The translations under genes and the position numbers were made by a program. A stretch of DNA of 13,895 nucleotides from JBNJEM01 sp051745935 (GTDB lineage: Bacteria; Planctomycetota; Planctomycetia; Pirellulales; Pirellulaceae). The stretch is taken from positions 1 through 13,895 of the forward strand of contig JBNJEM010000134.1 in NCBI GenBank assembly GCA_051745935.1, in the 5' to 3' direction. This document shows positions 13,690-13,895 of the stretch, piece after piece. The notes beneath the pieces are model-generated. The model was not told the DNA's origin, ran no database searches, and was given only the letters and a program-made list of their open reading frames with translations. How positions within the stretch are numbered: the first letter of the stretch is position 1; each line of letters opens with the position of its first letter.

Positions 13690-13895
13690 AAGTGGTTGCG
13701 GTCCATTCCGGACGCTGGTGCTTCGGGTTACCGGAACCGGCGTGGCTTTGTCGAAGGCGGATCTGAAGGGGTCGCTGAAACCGTCCCCCCGCCTTGCTCA
13801 AATGCCATCGGGTCGTCGCCGTTGGGCATGCCAAGCGGGAGCTGCTCCTCGCTTGTGGCAACCAGCGCACGCCGCTCCCAGGGCAAGCCTCTGCA

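Overview
This 13.9-kb window looks like chromosomal DNA of a planctomycete, probably a Pirellulales-like lineage. I infer this from gene style rather than from a marker sequence. There is a Tat-exported sugar-phosphate isomerase-like protein, an export-type double-PDZ protein without a protease, a DnaA with a GPTGAGKT-type Walker A, an hflK-hflC pair, and a very long low-complexity secreted protein with a conserved C-terminal domain. The DNA is moderately GC-rich and has long intergenic stretches loaded with repeats.

Layout. 371-1357 (+) is a Tat-signal TIM-barrel isomerase/epimerase-like protein, convergent with 2713-1421 (-), a secreted two-PDZ protein with a C-terminal coiled coil. 3348-4316 (+) is a GNAT-family acetyltransferase. 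5258-6673 (+) is the replication initiator DnaA, convergent across only 17 bp with the translationally coupled hflK-hflC operon (8774-6691, -). A geneless stretch of about 2.3 kb follows and holds a nested set of inverted, tandem and palindromic repeats. 11036-13489 (+) is an 817-residue secreted protein with a long disordered region and a folded C-terminal domain of unknown function. No tRNA, rRNA, insertion sequence, transposase or CRISPR array was seen.

The most distinctive content is non-coding. Seven copies of a repeat of about 100 bp lie in five intergenic places, three as monomers and two as head-to-tail dimers. Each copy is oriented the same way as the next recognisable gene, where one exists in the window. 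Every copy carries an invariant 16-base core that can fold into a hairpin whose 12-base loop shows UCCUCC, the anti-Shine-Dalgarno core. Most copies end in a TATA-rich hexamer; at the double-PDZ gene this is a perfect TATAAT. A second repeat family, built on the 19-base palindrome ccacgggcttgtcccgtgg, forms an inverted-repeat complex at 9752-10727, with a decayed relative at 3019-3073.

The genes do not form a single pathway. HflK and HflC are expected to form a membrane SPFH complex that modulates FtsH, which is not in the window. DnaA acts in replication initiation, but no DnaA-box cluster is visible nearby. The repeats are the best candidates for an undescribed element. Their RNA or regulatory role is inference from the sequence alone.
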